Notes under the pieces: generated by a model
What the model saw: only the letters and a program-made list of their open reading frames with translations
What the model was told of the DNA's origin: nothing
Databases searched by the model: none
Position numbers and translations under genes: made by a program
Source: Geosporobacter sp040797825
GTDB lineage: Bacteria; Bacillota; Clostridia; Peptostreptococcales; Thermotaleaceae
Direction of reading: 5' to 3'
DNA length: 6,961 nt
Assembly: GCA_040797825.1 (NCBI GenBank)
Contig: JBFNEZ010000201.1
Location: 1 to 6,961, forward strand
Part shown: positions 6,637 to 6,961 of the stretch, piece by piece
Numbering within the stretch: position 1 is the stretch's first letter
How the letters are laid out: each line of letters begins with the position of its first letter

Positions 6637-6795
6637 TTAAAATCTTTTTCTTTTCTTAAGTGTTCTGGCTCCTTTGAACATCTGTCTCATATATCCCTTA
6701 AAGCTGTCATAAAAGAAGATCTTCAAAACATAACAGAGCAATAATCATGCCAACGAACATCTCTGTCCATGGAAGGGTTTGAAGAAAAATAAAAA
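6637..6795 (-). pseudogene. Possible small frameshifted coding remnant upstream of malic enzyme
   Basis: On the minus strand, one frame through ATG 6760 reads PWTEMFVGMIIALLCFEDLL and stops at 6709-6707. A second frame, open from 6744, reads FYDSFKGYMRQMFKGARTL and a basic KKRKRF tail, ending at TAA 6639-6637. Removing one base from the T4 run (6714-6711) joins them into a plausible small protein: one hydrophobic segment, then a basic tail. The upstream frame runs straight out of the multi-hairpin element, which may have replaced its start. No good ribosome binding site precedes ATG 6760. I do not recognise a family. It could be a decayed gene, a small membrane protein with a sequencing error, or chance. 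Confidence 0.25.
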
Positions 6796-6812
6796 TAGCG
6801 TCTAAGGACGCT
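6786..6812 (-). terminator. Terminator-like stem at the end of the multi-hairpin element
   Basis: On the minus strand AGCGTC (6812-6807) pairs with GACGCT (6802-6797) around a 4-nt loop, followed by ATTTTTATTTTTC. This would stop transcription entering from the right before the malic enzyme, unless the malic enzyme promoter lies downstream of it. Confidence 0.55.
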
Positions 6813-6911
6813 TTCGCTAGGGAACCCTAGGTTCCCTTCGACGACTGCTGCCGCAGTCTGAGCACCCTCCTCAGTACGGCAGGGGACTGCCTCCCCTACA
6901 ACCCCTATTTT
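6792..6911. repeat. GC-rich multi-hairpin element (about 120 bp), probable dispersed repeat
   Basis: Five inverted repeats follow with hardly a gap: AGCGTC/GACGCT (6797-6812), AGGGAACC/GGTTCCCT (6819-6837), GACTGC/GCAGTC (6843-6858), CTGAG/CTCAG (6858-6874), and GGCAG/CTGCC (6878-6891), the last competing with AGGGGA/TCCCCT (6881-6897). The outer ends AAAATAG (6792-6798) and CTATTTT (6905-6911) are inverted repeats that could close the structure. It is much richer in G+C than its flanks. It resembles REP/MITE-like intergenic elements of Clostridia, some of which carry TTGTAGGGG, as here on the minus strand; that comparison is from memory. No coding capacity is evident. A structured RNA is the alternative. 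Confidence 0.6.
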
Positions 6912-6921
6912 CCTATTATAT

Positions 6922-6954
6922 GAAAAAGTGAATGTTTATATTTTTAACATTCAC
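6922..6954 (-). terminator. Rho-independent terminator of an off-window minus-strand gene
   Basis: On the minus strand GTGAATGTT (6954-6946) pairs perfectly with AACATTCAC (6936-6928) across a 9-nt A+T-rich loop, followed by TTTTTCAT. It implies a minus-strand gene ending just beyond the right edge. Confidence 0.8.
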
Positions 6955-6961
6955 CTGAACA

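Noticed and set aside
6715..6724. Perfect 10-bp palindrome GAAGATCTTC
   Set aside because: Short and single-copy here; a chance palindrome is as likely as an operator, and it falls inside the putative coding remnant.
6544..6744. Plus-strand open frame of 66 codons upstream of the malic enzyme
   Set aside because: It overlaps the malic enzyme start and its ribosome binding site, has no site of its own, and its composition (F, S, H, L rich) is typical of a reverse-strand shadow.
6792..6911. CRISPR array
   Set aside because: The inverted repeats differ from one another and there are no regularly spaced direct repeats with unique spacers.

Overview
The window reads as a piece of a low-GC, probably anaerobic Firmicutes chromosome (Clostridia; an Alkaliphilus-like organism is my guess). 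The basis is A+T-rich spacers, strong GGAGG-type ribosome binding sites, one TTG start, rho-independent terminators with T-runs, and clostridial-looking protein sequences. All five genes lie on the minus strand, so transcription runs from high to low coordinates.

In order of transcription: (i) 6583-6961 has no intact gene. It holds the terminator of an off-window gene, a GC-rich block of about 120 bp made of five consecutive hairpins, and a short, possibly frameshifted coding remnant. (ii) A malic enzyme (5410-6582) is followed after 36 bp by a nickel-pincer LarA-family 2-hydroxyacid racemase (4117-5373), closed by a strong terminator. (iii) A spacer of about 390 bp carries a candidate extended -10 promoter and a structured leader. 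(iv) Dihydroxy-acid dehydratase ilvD (start corrected to 3717) is followed after 16 bp by a BASS-family Na+-coupled transporter, closed by a terminator at about 1020-1050. (v) The 5' part of a gene for a cupin-PocR sensory protein runs off the left edge (1-957). It has no in-window stop and is easy to miss.

The two operons share a theme of small hydroxy and keto acids. Malic enzyme plus a LarA-type racemase would let the cell use both malate enantiomers, giving pyruvate. IlvD makes branched-chain 2-oxo acids, and the neighbouring BASS transporter belongs to a family with known 2-oxo-acid and pantoate carriers. The cupin-PocR protein looks like a small-molecule sensor and may control the neighbourhood.

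Most of the window is ordinary metabolism. The less ordinary parts are the multi-hairpin element and its 18-bp match in the larA terminator, the malic enzyme/LarA pairing (malate racemase hypothesis), the cupin-PocR architecture, and the ilvD-BASS pair.
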